Origin: CBDHDJ01 sp965261645
Lineage (GTDB): Bacteria > Pseudomonadota > Alphaproteobacteria > SHVV01
Length of the DNA: 64,000 bases
Assembly (NCBI GenBank): GCA_965261645.1
Contig: CBDHDJ010000004.1
Span: 248,001-312,000, forward strand
Reading direction: 5' to 3'
Both the position numbers and the translations under genes were made by a program. This document shows, one piece after another, positions 1 through 7,550 of this stretch (the first letter of the stretch is position 1; every line of letters begins with the position of its first letter). Under the pieces are notes generated by a model. It did not search any database and was not told the DNA's origin. It saw only the letters and a list, made by a program, of their open reading frames with translations.

Positions 1-95
1 GGATTGGGGTTGGGAATGCGCTCGAGAACCGCCTCTTCGGGCGAGGCCGGGAGTTCGGCCTGGCTGCCGAGGAGCGTGAGTTTGGTTTCAGACAC
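1..95 (-). CDS. queF: NADPH-dependent 7-cyano-7-deazaguanine reductase, N-terminal part
   Basis: Only the first 31 codons are inside the window; the gene runs off the left edge. Read on the minus strand from a GTG at 95 the protein starts MSETKLTLLG and continues through ASPEEAVLERIPNPNP, the typical N-terminus of alphaproteobacterial QueF. An AAAGG lies a few bases before the GTG. QueF reduces preQ0 to preQ1 in the cytoplasm during queuosine synthesis. The divergent neighbour at 167 is a queuosine-precursor transporter, which supports the call. The catalytic Cys and Asp lie outside the window and cannot be checked. Confidence 0.8.
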   Translation of the reverse strand, partial: MSETKLTLLGSQAELPASPEEAVLERIPNPN

Positions 96-166
96 GGTGC
101 GACCTTTGCTTGATGTTCCGCCCGAGCAGGGGTATCTGCACGTGGCATCATGCCTAGTGTACACCG

Positions 167-901
167 ATGATCGCGTCAGGGAACGATCGCCCGCCCGCAG
201 CCATGGAGCCCGGCGCCGAGGCCCGTTCATCCGGTTATTCCGGCTGGTTTCTGCTCGTCGCGAGCGTGTTCGTGGCCGCGCTGATCGCGGCCAACATCAC
301 GGCGGTCAAGCTCATCGGCGTGGCCGGGCTGATCTTGCCTGCCGCCATCATCATCTTCCCGGTCAGCTATATCCTCGGCGACGTGTTAACCGAGGTCTAT
401 GGCTATGGCCCGGCGCGGCGTGTAATCTGGCTCGGCTTCCTGGCCAATCTGATCGTCGTGCTCGCCATCTGGATCGTCGGCCTGTTGCCGGCGGCCTCGT
501 TCTGGCAGGGCGAGGAGGCCTATGCGCAGATCTTGGGCGCAACGCCCCGCATCCTGCTCGCCTCGTTCCTCGCCTATCTCCTCGGCGAGTTCGCCAACGC
601 CTATGTGCTGGCCAAGATGAAGATCGCGACCCAGGGCCGCTGGCTGTGGATGCGCACCATCGGCTCGACGCTCATCGGCCAGGGGCTCGATTCGCTCCTG
701 TTCATCACCATCGCGTTCGCCGGCATCATTCCCTCGGGCGTACTGATCGCCGCCATCATCACCCAATGGCTGGTGAAGTCCGCCTATGAAGCGCTCGCCA
801 CGCCCGTCACCTACGCCGTGGTGGCGGCCCTCAAGCGCAAAGAGGGCCTCGATGTCTACGACACCGAAACGCGCTTCAGCCCGCTGAATTTGGCGGACTG
901 A
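167..901 (+). CDS. yhhQ: Queuosine precursor transporter, YhhQ family
   Basis: A 244-residue inner-membrane protein with about six hydrophobic helices. The conserved block GDVLTEVYGYGPARRVIW (around residues 69-86) is typical of the YhhQ/vitamin U-type family that imports preQ0/preQ1. It is divergent from queF, so salvage and synthesis of queuosine precursors sit together. The first ATG (167) is used here; an internal ATG at 203 (MEPGAEARSS) would give a 232-residue protein, and neither has a clear ribosome-binding site. The family call is firm; the start is not. Confidence 0.9.
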   Translation: MIASGNDRPPAAMEPGAEARSSGYSGWFLLVASVFVAALIAANITAVKLIGVAGLILPAAIIIFPVSYILGDVLTEVYGYGPARRVIWLGFLANLIVVLAIWIVGLLPAASFWQGEEAYAQILGATPRILLASFLAYLLGEFANAYVLAKMKIATQGRWLWMRTIGSTLIGQGLDSLLFITIAFAGIIPSGVLIAAIITQWLVKSAYEALATPVTYAVVAALKRKEGLDVYDTETRFSPLNLAD

Positions 902-938
902 CGCAAAGGGACGGGGTGCGGGGAGGGCGGGAAGTGGG

Positions 939-1238
939 CTAGGCCGGCTTGGCGGCGGCGGTTCGGGACTTCAGGATGTCGCGCTTGAGCCGGCGGGCCT
1001 TGAGCGAGAGATCGGTGTCCGCCGCCTTGAGCAGAAAGGTGTCGAGCCCGCCGGCATGCTCGACCGAGCGCAGTGCGCTGGTCGCCACCTTGAACGGGAT
1101 GCCCCGGCCCAGCGCCTCGCTCAAGAGCGTGACGTTCTGGACGTTGGGCAGAAACCGCCGCCGGGATCTGTTATGGGCGTGGCTCACATTGTTGCCGGTG
1201 GTCACGCCCTTGCCGGTCAGCTCGCAGCGTCGCGCCAT
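939..1238 (-). CDS. rpmB: 50S ribosomal protein L28
   Basis: A 99-residue basic protein starting MARRCELTGKGVTTGNNVSH, the hallmark N-terminus of L28. The HNRSRRRFLPN block and the LKRDILK tail fit alphaproteobacterial L28, which is longer than the 78-residue E. coli protein. It is a structural component of the large ribosomal subunit. It converges on yhhQ with about 38 bases between the stop codons. Confidence 0.97.
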   Translation of the reverse strand: MARRCELTGKGVTTGNNVSHAHNRSRRRFLPNVQNVTLLSEALGRGIPFKVATSALRSVEHAGGLDTFLLKAADTDLSLKARRLKRDILKSRTAAAKPA

Positions 1239-1375
1239 GGTGACAATCGTCCTCGAGGTCTCAGGCTTGCTTGATCGCGCCGGGCGGCGCCCGAGCGACC
1301 GGTGCGAGCGGCATTCTACGGGAGCGCCGCGCCAGCGTCAAGCGTGCGCGGCCCTGCCCACGTCTCGAGCGCGGC

Positions 1376-2362
1376 CTAGCCCCCCTTGCGGAACGCCTTG
1401 AGAAGCGCGTGCGCGGCCGCCGCGGGGCTGAGTTCGCCCCGCCCAACCTGACCCTCGAAGTCGGAAACGAGAGCTGCGGTGGCGGGATCGCTTTTCAAGC
1501 GGGTGAGCAGGCTCTCGCTGACCTCGTCCCACATCCAGCCCTTGGCCTGCACCGCGCGGCGCGCGGCAATCTCGCCCGCCGGCTCGAGCGCCATGCGGTG
1601 GTCCTCGATGGTCTGCCAGACCTCCGGCACGCCCTCGCCGGTCAGCGCGGAGCACAAAACCACCCGAGGCGTCCAATGGGGCGAGAGCTGGCGCAGAAGA
1701 GTGAGCGCTGCCTGGTAGGAAGCGGCCACGTGCTGGGCCGCGCCTTTCAGCTCGCCGTCCGCCTTGTTGACGACGACGACCTCGGCCCGCTCGACGATGC
1801 CGCGCTTGAGCCCTTGCAGCTCGTCGCCGCCCCCCGGCGCGAGCAGCAGCACGAAGAGATCGACCATGTCCGCCACTGCCATCTCGGACTGGCCGACGCC
1901 CACGGTCTCGATCACCACCACATCGAAGCCCGCGGCCTCGCACACCAGCATCGCCTCGCGCGTGCGCCACGCCACGCCGCCGAGCGCGCCACCGGCCGGC
2001 GAGGGGCGGATAAACGCCTCGTCGCGGCGGCCAAGCTCGGTCATGCGGGTCTTGTCGCCCAAGATCGAGCCGCCCGAGCGGGCCGAGGACGGATCGATCG
2101 CCAGCACGGCGAGGCGATGGCCCTCTGCGATGAGATGGGTCCCGAGCGCCTCGATGAAGGTGGATTTACCCGCGCCCGGCGGACCGGTAACGCCAAGCCG
2201 CGAGGCGCCCCCGGTGTGCGGCAGAAGCTCGGCCATGAGCGTCGCCGCGCGCTCTTGATCGTCCGCCCGGCCCGATTCCACGAGCGTGATCGCCCGCGCC
2301 AGCGCCCGCCGGTCGCCGCCACGGACGCCCTGGCTGAGCCGGTGGGGATCGGGCCTGCTCAC
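1376..2362 (-). CDS. meaB: Methylmalonyl-CoA mutase-associated GTPase MeaB
   Basis: A 328-residue P-loop GTPase of the MeaB/ArgK family. Walker A GPPGAGKST lies near residue 60, the switch region AIDPSSARSGGSILGDKTRM follows, and the base-recognition motif NKAD is present. MeaB loads and protects the adenosylcobalamin cofactor of methylmalonyl-CoA mutase. The partner mutase lies at 16138-18372 on the same strand, about 14 kb away, with nearly all of the intervening DNA made of mobile elements. Inference: the two genes were close neighbours before the insertions. Confidence 0.93.
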   Translation of the reverse strand: MSRPDPHRLSQGVRGGDRRALARAITLVESGRADDQERAATLMAELLPHTGGASRLGVTGPPGAGKSTFIEALGTHLIAEGHRLAVLAIDPSSARSGGSILGDKTRMTELGRRDEAFIRPSPAGGALGGVAWRTREAMLVCEAAGFDVVVIETVGVGQSEMAVADMVDLFVLLLAPGGGDELQGLKRGIVERAEVVVVNKADGELKGAAQHVAASYQAALTLLRQLSPHWTPRVVLCSALTGEGVPEVWQTIEDHRMALEPAGEIAARRAVQAKGWMWDEVSESLLTRLKSDPATAALVSDFEGQVGRGELSPAAAAHALLKAFRKGG

Positions 2363-2423
2363 CGGCCCCGGTCAGGCGTGGCCATCATGGCCGTGATCAT
2401 TGAAGCGCGCGCCGCACCGCCGG

Positions 2424-2765
2424 CTAACCCCCGTTCGGTTTTTTCATCTGCCGGCGAACCGCCTGCTCGATCCTGCGGCGCGTTTCGCCCGAGAGGTTTT
2501 CGAGGATCTTGTTGCGGTCGTGCATGAACCTGCCGAACGCTTCACGGCGCTCCAGTGTCATTTGGCCGCCCACATCGATCGGGGCGCTGCCGTTGCCGCC
2601 TTTAGGCTTGGACTTGGCGGCCTTGGGCTTGGCCTCGGCGGCCGTGGGCCTGGCTTCTTTCTTGTCGTCTTTCTTGTCGCCTGTGGCTGATTTCGGCGAC
2701 TTGGCGGACGCGTTGGCATCCGCGTCCTCCTTGAAGAGGTTGCTGAACCAGCCTTTTTTCATCAT
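2424..2765 (-). CDS. Small Lys/Ala-rich hypothetical protein
   Basis: A 113-residue protein whose likely start is the ATG at 2765 (MMKKGWFSNLFKED). An upstream in-frame extension has poor coding character and overlaps the divergent gene at 2845. The middle (about residues 20-60) is a low-complexity stretch of Lys, Ala, Pro and Asp. The C-terminal 45 residues (QMTLERREAFGRFMHDRNKI and on to RRQMKKPNGG) look like a folded helical segment. No family is recognised. It sits just downstream of meaB on the opposite side from the alkylation-repair gene. Confidence 0.6.
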   Translation of the reverse strand: MMKKGWFSNLFKEDADANASAKSPKSATGDKKDDKKEARPTAAEAKPKAAKSKPKGGNGSAPIDVGGQMTLERREAFGRFMHDRNKILENLSGETRRRIEQAVRRQMKKPNGG

Positions 2766-2844
2766 TTGTATCCAGTTGCCAGGGCGCGGCGGGAGTTTAA
2801 CGGCTCGCGGCGCTCTCCGCCATGACGAACCGGGAGGCTGGATC

Positions 2845-2938
2845 ATGGACCTCGATGGGATCATTGCGTTCTTCGAAGCCAGCGGGGCGAGCCCCAAGGA
2901 TCTCGCCGGCCTGGCGCGCTATGGCATCAAAACTGATG
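2845..2938 (+). pseudogene. DNA alkylation repair protein (AlkD-like), fragment 1 of 3
   Basis: ATG at 2845 follows a strong GGGAGG (2832-2837). It encodes MDLDGIIAFFEASGASPKD through ARYGIKTD, the first helices of an AlkD-type HEAT-repeat DNA glycosylase. The frame stops being host-like at 2939, where the IS110 element begins. Joining base 2938 to base 12328 restores the frame as GIKTD-DNAYGVRIPVLRAL, a continuous AlkD-like sequence, so these are pieces of one gene. The intact family removes alkylated bases; this copy cannot be made as one protein. Confidence 0.85.
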
Positions 2939-3016
2939 GTATGGACGCCCCCTTTTCGGCGTCGAGTGCGCCAGAATGGAGTTTGGTTTGAACTCCAGAC
3001 AGAGGGAGCGTCCACG

Positions 3017-3265
3017 ATGGGTATTACAACAATCGGTTTTGATCTGGCAAAGACGGTGTTCCAGGTTCACGGTGCTGATGGTGAGGGGCGAGCGGTACTA
3101 CGGCGGAAGCTGCGCCGCGGGAAGGTGTTGGCGTTCTTCGCCGGATTGCCATCATGTCTTGTCGGCATGGAAGCCTGCGCCAGTGCGCACTACTGGGCGC
3201 GTGAGATACAAGCGCTGGGCCATGAGGGTCCGGCTGATCCCGCCTCAATACGTTCGCCCCTTCGT
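3017..3265 (+). pseudogene. IS110-family transposase, N-terminal fragment (frameshifted and interrupted)
   Basis: ATG at 3017 has GGGAG upstream. The reading MGITTIGFDLAKTVFQVHG is the start of the DEDD/RuvC-like domain of IS110 transposases. At 3226-3228 a run of three G shifts the frame: the conserved continuation VRLIPPQYVRPFV appears only in the next frame, so one extra G is present. The gene then stops at a GT (3264-3265), where the serine-recombinase transposon enters. The rest resumes at 11302 with KTNKNDAADAEA. The transposase is doubly dead. Confidence 0.85.
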
Positions 3266-3301
3266 GAATCGACAGTCATACCAAGGCACCTCGCTACGTT
3301 A

Positions 3302-5374
3302 CTAAAAATGAAAGACTTTTTGTCCCGGATCCGATGCCGACGGGAATGTTCCTTCCTCCAGAGCCAGAGCAACCGCCGCAGAACCGAGCGCATCGGCCGA
3401 TATCACCCACGGCGCACCCTTGCAGGCCTGACGGGCGGGAACAACACCGCGCCGGATCAGCCGGTTCATTGTCCTGGCACTGACATTCAGTCTTGCCGCG
3501 GCCTCCGTCTGCGTCAATTCGTTACGCTCCTGCCGCTCTCCTTCGCGATAGACCGCTATGCCGCGGTTCGAACGGAGGGCGCGCACGCGCACTTCGGTCC
3601 AGGTGTTGCCCTTGCCGGTTCGCTTCCCAGCGCGGTTCAGGAACGCCGTGATGGCGCGATCCGGCATGAGCCGGGCCAGTTCCCGGATCATCTCGGCGGT
3701 GTCGGTGTCCGTTGCTATGCGCGTTTGCCCTCTCTTTCGCCTACGTACCGAGAGCTCGGTATGGTCACCGCCCTGCCAATGCAGGACGAGGTCGATCCGG
3801 TCGGCCGATACAGTCACGATGATCTCCACAAGTACCGCACGTAGAACATGCTTGCGCATTGGCGTCGTCACGTTCTCGTGGTTCCAGGCCCGCTCCAGAT
3901 CTGCACCGAGGGCCAGATACGCCGCGCGCTCGCCCGATGTCAGCTCCTGATGTTGAAGTTGCGAACGAGCCGCGGCCAATTGACATTCCCGCTCCCCCAC
4001 GAGCTCAAGGCGCTCTTCCCATGCCCGTGACAGGTTGCCGATGACATTGCGGTTGCGGGGATCGACCGCTTCGAACCGCGCCCGCGCCTGGTCCGCCTTG
4101 AACCGAGCGTCCTCGAGCGCGAGCTCCGCTAGCCGGGTGCGTTCGGACGCATCCTTTCCGCGGTCCTCGACCGCGTGGAGCGCAGCTTCCACTCCCAGAG
4201 GCTGGACCGCCCGGAGAACGGCGGCGGCGACGGCCTCGTCGACATCCCCCGCGCCGAAGGAAATGCAGGTCGTGCCCTCAATCTGCGCTCGCCTGCCCTG
4301 GCAGAGATAGCGGCCCACCCTGCTGTTCCCCGAGTGGGCGACTTGGAGCTTGTGGGTGCAGTGCCCGCATCGCAACAGGCCAGTTAGCAGCGCGCCACCG
4401 TTGCGCACCGCCCCCTTGAAAGTTGGTTCATTGGCTGCGATCAGGCCGAGGTTCCTTTCATATTCGTCCCAGTCGATATATCCCTCGTGGCTGTCGCTGA
4501 TCAACACCTTCCAGTCCTCAGGATTACGTCGAGTCTCATGCACAACGCGCTTGCGTCCGTCGTCGATGACCGTGCGTCGACTCTTGCGCCCGTAGGCATA
4601 AGCTCCCGCGTAGATCGGGTTAGTCAGGATTTGGTGGACCGTGTTGTACACCGGCAGCTTCCAGGCAACCTGCCATCCGTGAACACCAGTGCAAAGGGAC
4701 CGGAACGGAAGCTCGATGCCTTCATGGCGGAACCACAGGAACACTTGGCGAATGCTGCGCAACTCGGAGAATTTGCGGAACACATGACGGATAGCATCCC
4801 GCACCCGCTGGTCGGGGTCCATCGCGATCGCGTCACGGCCGGCCTTCACATATCCGGCCGGGAGGTTCAGGAACAATTCGCCACGCGCGGCCTTCTGCCG
4901 GCGGGCGTCGTGGGATCGCTGACGCAGGACCGAACCTTCCATCTCGCTGACGGAACCTTTCATACCAAGCAACAGCCGATCGTCCGGTAAGGCGGGACCG
5001 TAAATGCTGTTCCCATCTCCCAGGAGACAGCCGACCACGGCGCAGAATTCGAGAAGCGTATGCCACTCACGACCATTTCGGGCGAGACGTGAAGCATCGA
5101 CCGACAGCACGATGCCAATCCTGCTTTCGCAGACCGCAGTCAGCAGTTTCTGGAAGCCTGGCCTCTCTACGCCGCCACCGCCCGAACGGCCAAGATCTTC
5201 GTCGATCGTCTCGACTGTGTGCCAGCCCAATTCCTTCGCTCGGGTCTGCAATGCGTACTGGAGGCGCTTGCTTTCGAGATTGTTGCGAACCTGGCCGGGC
5301 GTCGACTGTCGCACGTAGACGCAGGCCGCACGCGCCAGATGGCCGGCAGTGATTCTTGTTCCGTCACCCGTCAT
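3302..5374 (-). CDS. Large serine recombinase (transposon resolvase/integrase)
   Basis: A 690-residue protein. The N-terminal resolvase domain opens with AACVYVRQSTPGQ, whose Ser (about residue 24) is the expected nucleophile, followed by ESKRLQYAL and SVDASRLARNGREW. A recombinase domain (about 170-290, with TNPIYAGAYAYGRKSRR) and a zinc ribbon (LLRCGHCTHKL near 340) follow, then a coiled-coil region and a C-terminal helix-turn-helix-like segment (TQTEAAARLNVSARTMNRL). These parts define large serine recombinases that cut and rejoin DNA at att-like sites. The ATG overlaps the stop of the preceding DUF5372-type frame. The gene looks intact. Confidence 0.92.
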   Translation of the reverse strand: MTGDGTRITAGHLARAACVYVRQSTPGQVRNNLESKRLQYALQTRAKELGWHTVETIDEDLGRSGGGGVERPGFQKLLTAVCESRIGIVLSVDASRLARNGREWHTLLEFCAVVGCLLGDGNSIYGPALPDDRLLLGMKGSVSEMEGSVLRQRSHDARRQKAARGELFLNLPAGYVKAGRDAIAMDPDQRVRDAIRHVFRKFSELRSIRQVFLWFRHEGIELPFRSLCTGVHGWQVAWKLPVYNTVHQILTNPIYAGAYAYGRKSRRTVIDDGRKRVVHETRRNPEDWKVLISDSHEGYIDWDEYERNLGLIAANEPTFKGAVRNGGALLTGLLRCGHCTHKLQVAHSGNSRVGRYLCQGRRAQIEGTTCISFGAGDVDEAVAAAVLRAVQPLGVEAALHAVEDRGKDASERTRLAELALEDARFKADQARARFEAVDPRNRNVIGNLSRAWEERLELVGERECQLAAARSQLQHQELTSGERAAYLALGADLERAWNHENVTTPMRKHVLRAVLVEIIVTVSADRIDLVLHWQGGDHTELSVRRRKRGQTRIATDTDTAEMIRELARLMPDRAITAFLNRAGKRTGKGNTWTEVRVRALRSNRGIAVYREGERQERNELTQTEAAARLNVSARTMNRLIRRGVVPARQACKGAPWVISADALGSAAVALALEEGTFPSASDPGQKVFHF

Positions 5375-5552
5375 GGCTGGCTCCCACGATCGTGCGGCTG
5401 TTTGACGCCCCGGCCGCGGTTGCCATTGCCGCCGCCAGGGTCATCGAAAGAAGCGGGATCAACACCTCCCGTCGCTCGCCGGTCAGCAGGGCCGACGGGT
5501 GTTCCAGAGGAAACAGTTCTCCTTGAGGAGCCTTGCGAGGTCTTTGGTTCAT
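5364..5552 (-). CDS. Small accessory protein of the recombinase transposon
   Basis: A 62-residue protein starting MNQRPRKAPQGELFPLEHPS from an ATG at 5552 with an AGGAG eight bases upstream. Its stop overlaps the start of the recombinase, so translation is probably coupled. Short proteins with a similar QGELFP motif accompany serine recombinases in other proteobacterial transposons (recollection, not a search). The function is unknown. It overlaps the tail of the DUF5372-like frame in another phase. Confidence 0.6.
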   Translation of the reverse strand: MNQRPRKAPQGELFPLEHPSALLTGERREVLIPLLSMTLAAAMATAAGASNSRTIVGASHDG

Positions 5553-5730
5553 CACGTTCTCCTGTGCGCGTTTCGTCGCGCGCAAGAAGAAGCGGTGCGA
5601 TGAGATCCCGCAAATCGGAAAGCGCCCGCAGGGAGATCCTGGGGAGTTCGCGAACCTCGAGCAGGGCGGCATCCGGTCGGGTCATCCACTCAGGAAGATG
5701 CAACTGGGTTCGGTCCGGATGCCGAACAAT
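5371..5730 (-). pseudogene. DUF5372-like protein, 3' part (interrupted by IS66-type unit)
   Basis: The frame reads IVRHPDRTQLHLPEWMTRPD and then VRELPRISLRALSDLRDLIA, resembling DUF5372 proteins found upstream of serine recombinases. Joining base 5730 to the 5' piece at 11172-11264, and counting the AACAAT duplication once, gives VHYRFHPLSG...RGQTILIVRHPDRTQ in one frame. The gene was intact before the IS66-type unit landed. The last third overlaps the QGELFP gene and may be non-coding tail. Confidence 0.6.
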
Positions 5731-5857
5731 CGTAATCCTTCCGTTCTCAGGTGATGGAGATTTCAGCGATTGAGTGTCCGCTTCCAGTCTCGCCTGAGTG
5801 GCCGCAGCCAGATGTCCTTCCTGGGCTCGGCCCGTTTCATATGCGTGTCGTAGCGCC
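5731..5857 (+). repeat. Left 127-bp inverted repeat of the IS66/DruA unit
   Basis: This segment matches the inverse of 11045-11171 at 124 of 127 positions. It includes the stop and last 31 codons of the DruA gene (ending RRDWKRTLNR) plus 32 bases beyond. The matching right copy therefore carries an orphan inverted copy of the DruA 3' end. The three mismatches are transitions. Confidence 0.85.
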
Positions 5858-6644
5858 CGCGCCCCTGGGTGGTCCCGACGCGGGTCCAGCCCGAGGCCCT
5901 GTAGACGGCGCCGGTGTAGCGCGGGGTCTCGACGAAGGTCTCGATGAGCACGGGCGTGATGTTGTAGCGCGCCGTCCAATCCTCGGGCAGGCGTCGGCGC
6001 ACGATGGCGAGGATGTGCGATCCCAGGTTCGGGATCTCGACCCAGGGCAGGATAAGGAAGCGTGGGTTGTCGACCACCAGCGGCAGGTTCTTCCCGCGCA
6101 GCTCGGGGGTCCATCCGATGAAGTTGTCGCGCGGGGCGAGCTTCCAGGCGGCGGTGGAGAAGCCGAGCATGGCCAGAGGCCAGCCGTTGCGGTCATGGAC
6201 GGCGTAGCGCATCTGGGCGCCGACCAGGGGCTTGTATCCGAGGTAGTGGTAGCGGGCGACGAACTCGTTCCACAGCCTGCCTTCGCGGGTGCCGCGCACG
6301 ACGGTGCGGAAGTCGAGCGGGCGAACCTCGTCGAGGGCGGTCGGGGCCGGGAACAGCGGCGGCTCGGTGTCAGGCCCGAAGAAGATGGGCTTGGGCCGGC
6401 CCTGCCGTCCCTTCGGCGGCGGCAGAACGATCACACCGTCGCGGTGCATGGCCAGCATGGTCACCTTAGCCATCATGTCCTTGAGGTCGCCATCGGGCTT
6501 GAGCCAGCCGACGCGCCGGCAGAACTCTCTGGACAGGGCGGCCCGGGTGGGCGGCGGATCGGCGGCGATCAGGGCGCGCATCAGCGCCATCTCGTCGGCG
6601 GTGAAGTTGCGGCCGTAGTACCGGCACTCGATCGTGCCGGTCAT
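5763..6644 (-). CDS. DruA-family protein (DUF4338) coupled to an IS66 transposase
   Basis: A 293-residue protein with the DUF4338 core: ARYHYLGYKPLVGAQMRY (about residue 135), then GWPLAMLGFSTAAWKLAPRD, FIGWTPELRGKNLPLVVDN, PRFLILPWVEIPNLGSHIL and YTGAVYRASGWTRVGTTQGR. Proteins of this family include DruA of the Druantia anti-phage system, but many sit in IS elements, as here. Its ATG overlaps the transposase stop (ATGA), which implies translational coupling. No other Druantia gene is present, so a role in transposition or as an element passenger is more likely than defence. The biochemical activity is not known to me. Confidence 0.82.
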   Translation of the reverse strand: MTGTIECRYYGRNFTADEMALMRALIAADPPPTRAALSREFCRRVGWLKPDGDLKDMMAKVTMLAMHRDGVIVLPPPKGRQGRPKPIFFGPDTEPPLFPAPTALDEVRPLDFRTVVRGTREGRLWNEFVARYHYLGYKPLVGAQMRYAVHDRNGWPLAMLGFSTAAWKLAPRDNFIGWTPELRGKNLPLVVDNPRFLILPWVEIPNLGSHILAIVRRRLPEDWTARYNITPVLIETFVETPRYTGAVYRASGWTRVGTTQGRGRYDTHMKRAEPRKDIWLRPLRRDWKRTLNR

Positions 6645-7468
6645 TCCTGCGCCGAGAACTTGCGCCTGCGCTCCTCGCTCATCGTCCAGGGCAGCCACGG
6701 GGACAGGTCGTCCGGCGGTTTGCCGCCATTCTTCGCGCAGGCCTTCAACCATGCCTCCAGCCAGCGCAGCACGTCGACACCGTTCATCGAGAGCGTGCCG
6801 ATGACGGAGTACATGATCGCGGTGAACTTCGCGCCGTCCTCGCTGTTGGAACCGAAGCTCAATCGGCGCCCGATGACCGGCCCGCGGAGCGCCCGCTCCC
6901 CGGCATTGTTGTCCATCGGAACCTGGGGATGGTCCGCGAAGACGCACAACCCTTCGCGGTGGTTGAGCAGCGAGCGCAAGGGCTTTGCCCGACGGTCCTT
7001 GTCCGGCAGGCCGGCCAGTTCCGCCTCGGCGTTCGCGAACAGGCGCTTGACCGCCTTCCCGAGTTTGCGTTGCGCTGCGTCGAAGGCCGGTGTCTGGCGT
7101 TCGAGAGCGGGGTCGTAATGCTTCAACCGTTCGTCGTTCAGCCGGTAGATCGCCGCGATCCGCTCGATCCATCCCTCGCACCATTCCGTCAGCGCGTCCC
7201 GGCCGGCCGCGCCCTCGATGAAGTCGCGCCGCTGGTGAGCCCAGCACCAGCAGAGGATGACCTTGCCGGCGAGTTCGCGCGCCAGCGCTCTGTAGGCGCT
7301 GTAGCGGTCGCAGACCACGAAGACGGTGCAGGCGGTGTCGGCGAACAGGGCCTTCGCGACCTCGGCGCTGCGCGAGGGGTCGATATGGAAGTAAACCGCG
7401 TCCTTGCTGACCGAAGTCCACAGCCAGGCGCGGCTCGACCGGCCGTTGTCGCGGAACTCCTGTACCCG
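6641..7468 (-). CDS. IS66-family transposase, exon 2 (C-terminal part)
   Basis: After the group II intron the frame resumes as RVQEFRDNGRSSRAWLWTSV, then carries the conserved IS66 catalytic blocks VVCDRYSAYRALA, CWCWAHQRRDFIE and MDNNAGERALRGPVIGR, ending at the stop that overlaps the DruA start. Removing the intron joins TGG to CGG and gives HADETGW-RVQEF, the expected IS66 sequence, so this is exon 2 of the gene that starts at 10995. Without splicing the two parts cannot make one protein. Confidence 0.85.
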   Translation of the reverse strand, partial: RVQEFRDNGRSSRAWLWTSVSKDAVYFHIDPSRSAEVAKALFADTACTVFVVCDRYSAYRALARELAGKVILCWCWAHQRRDFIEGAAGRDALTEWCEGWIERIAAIYRLNDERLKHYDPALERQTPAFDAAQRKLGKAVKRLFANAEAELAGLPDKDRRAKPLRSLLNHREGLCVFADHPQVPMDNNAGERALRGPVIGRRLSFGSNSEDGAKFTAIMYSVIGTLSMNGVDVLRWLEAWLKACAKNGGKPPDDLSPWLPWTMSEERRRKFSAQE

Positions 7469-7506
7469 ATCGCGGTAGGGAAGCGGGTTGCCCCGCTCCC
7501 CCCGCA

Positions 7507-7540
7507 CAGATCCGTGCAGGCACGTTGATGCACACGGCTC
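7507..7540 (-). ncRNA. Group II intron domain V
   Basis: Read on the minus strand the 34 bases begin GAGCCGTGTGC and end GCACGGATCTG. They form a hairpin whose AGC lies in the 5' arm and whose two-base bulge lies in the 3' arm, as in catalytic domain V of group II introns. It follows the end of the maturase gene by 10 bases and precedes the domain VI arm. Confidence 0.8.
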
Positions 7541-7550
7541 CTCCCTCAGG

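Noticed and set aside
5763..6644. A Druantia anti-phage defence system based on the DruA-like gene
   Set aside because: No druB-druE or large helicase gene is present; the gene is inside IS66 terminal repeats and coupled to the transposase.
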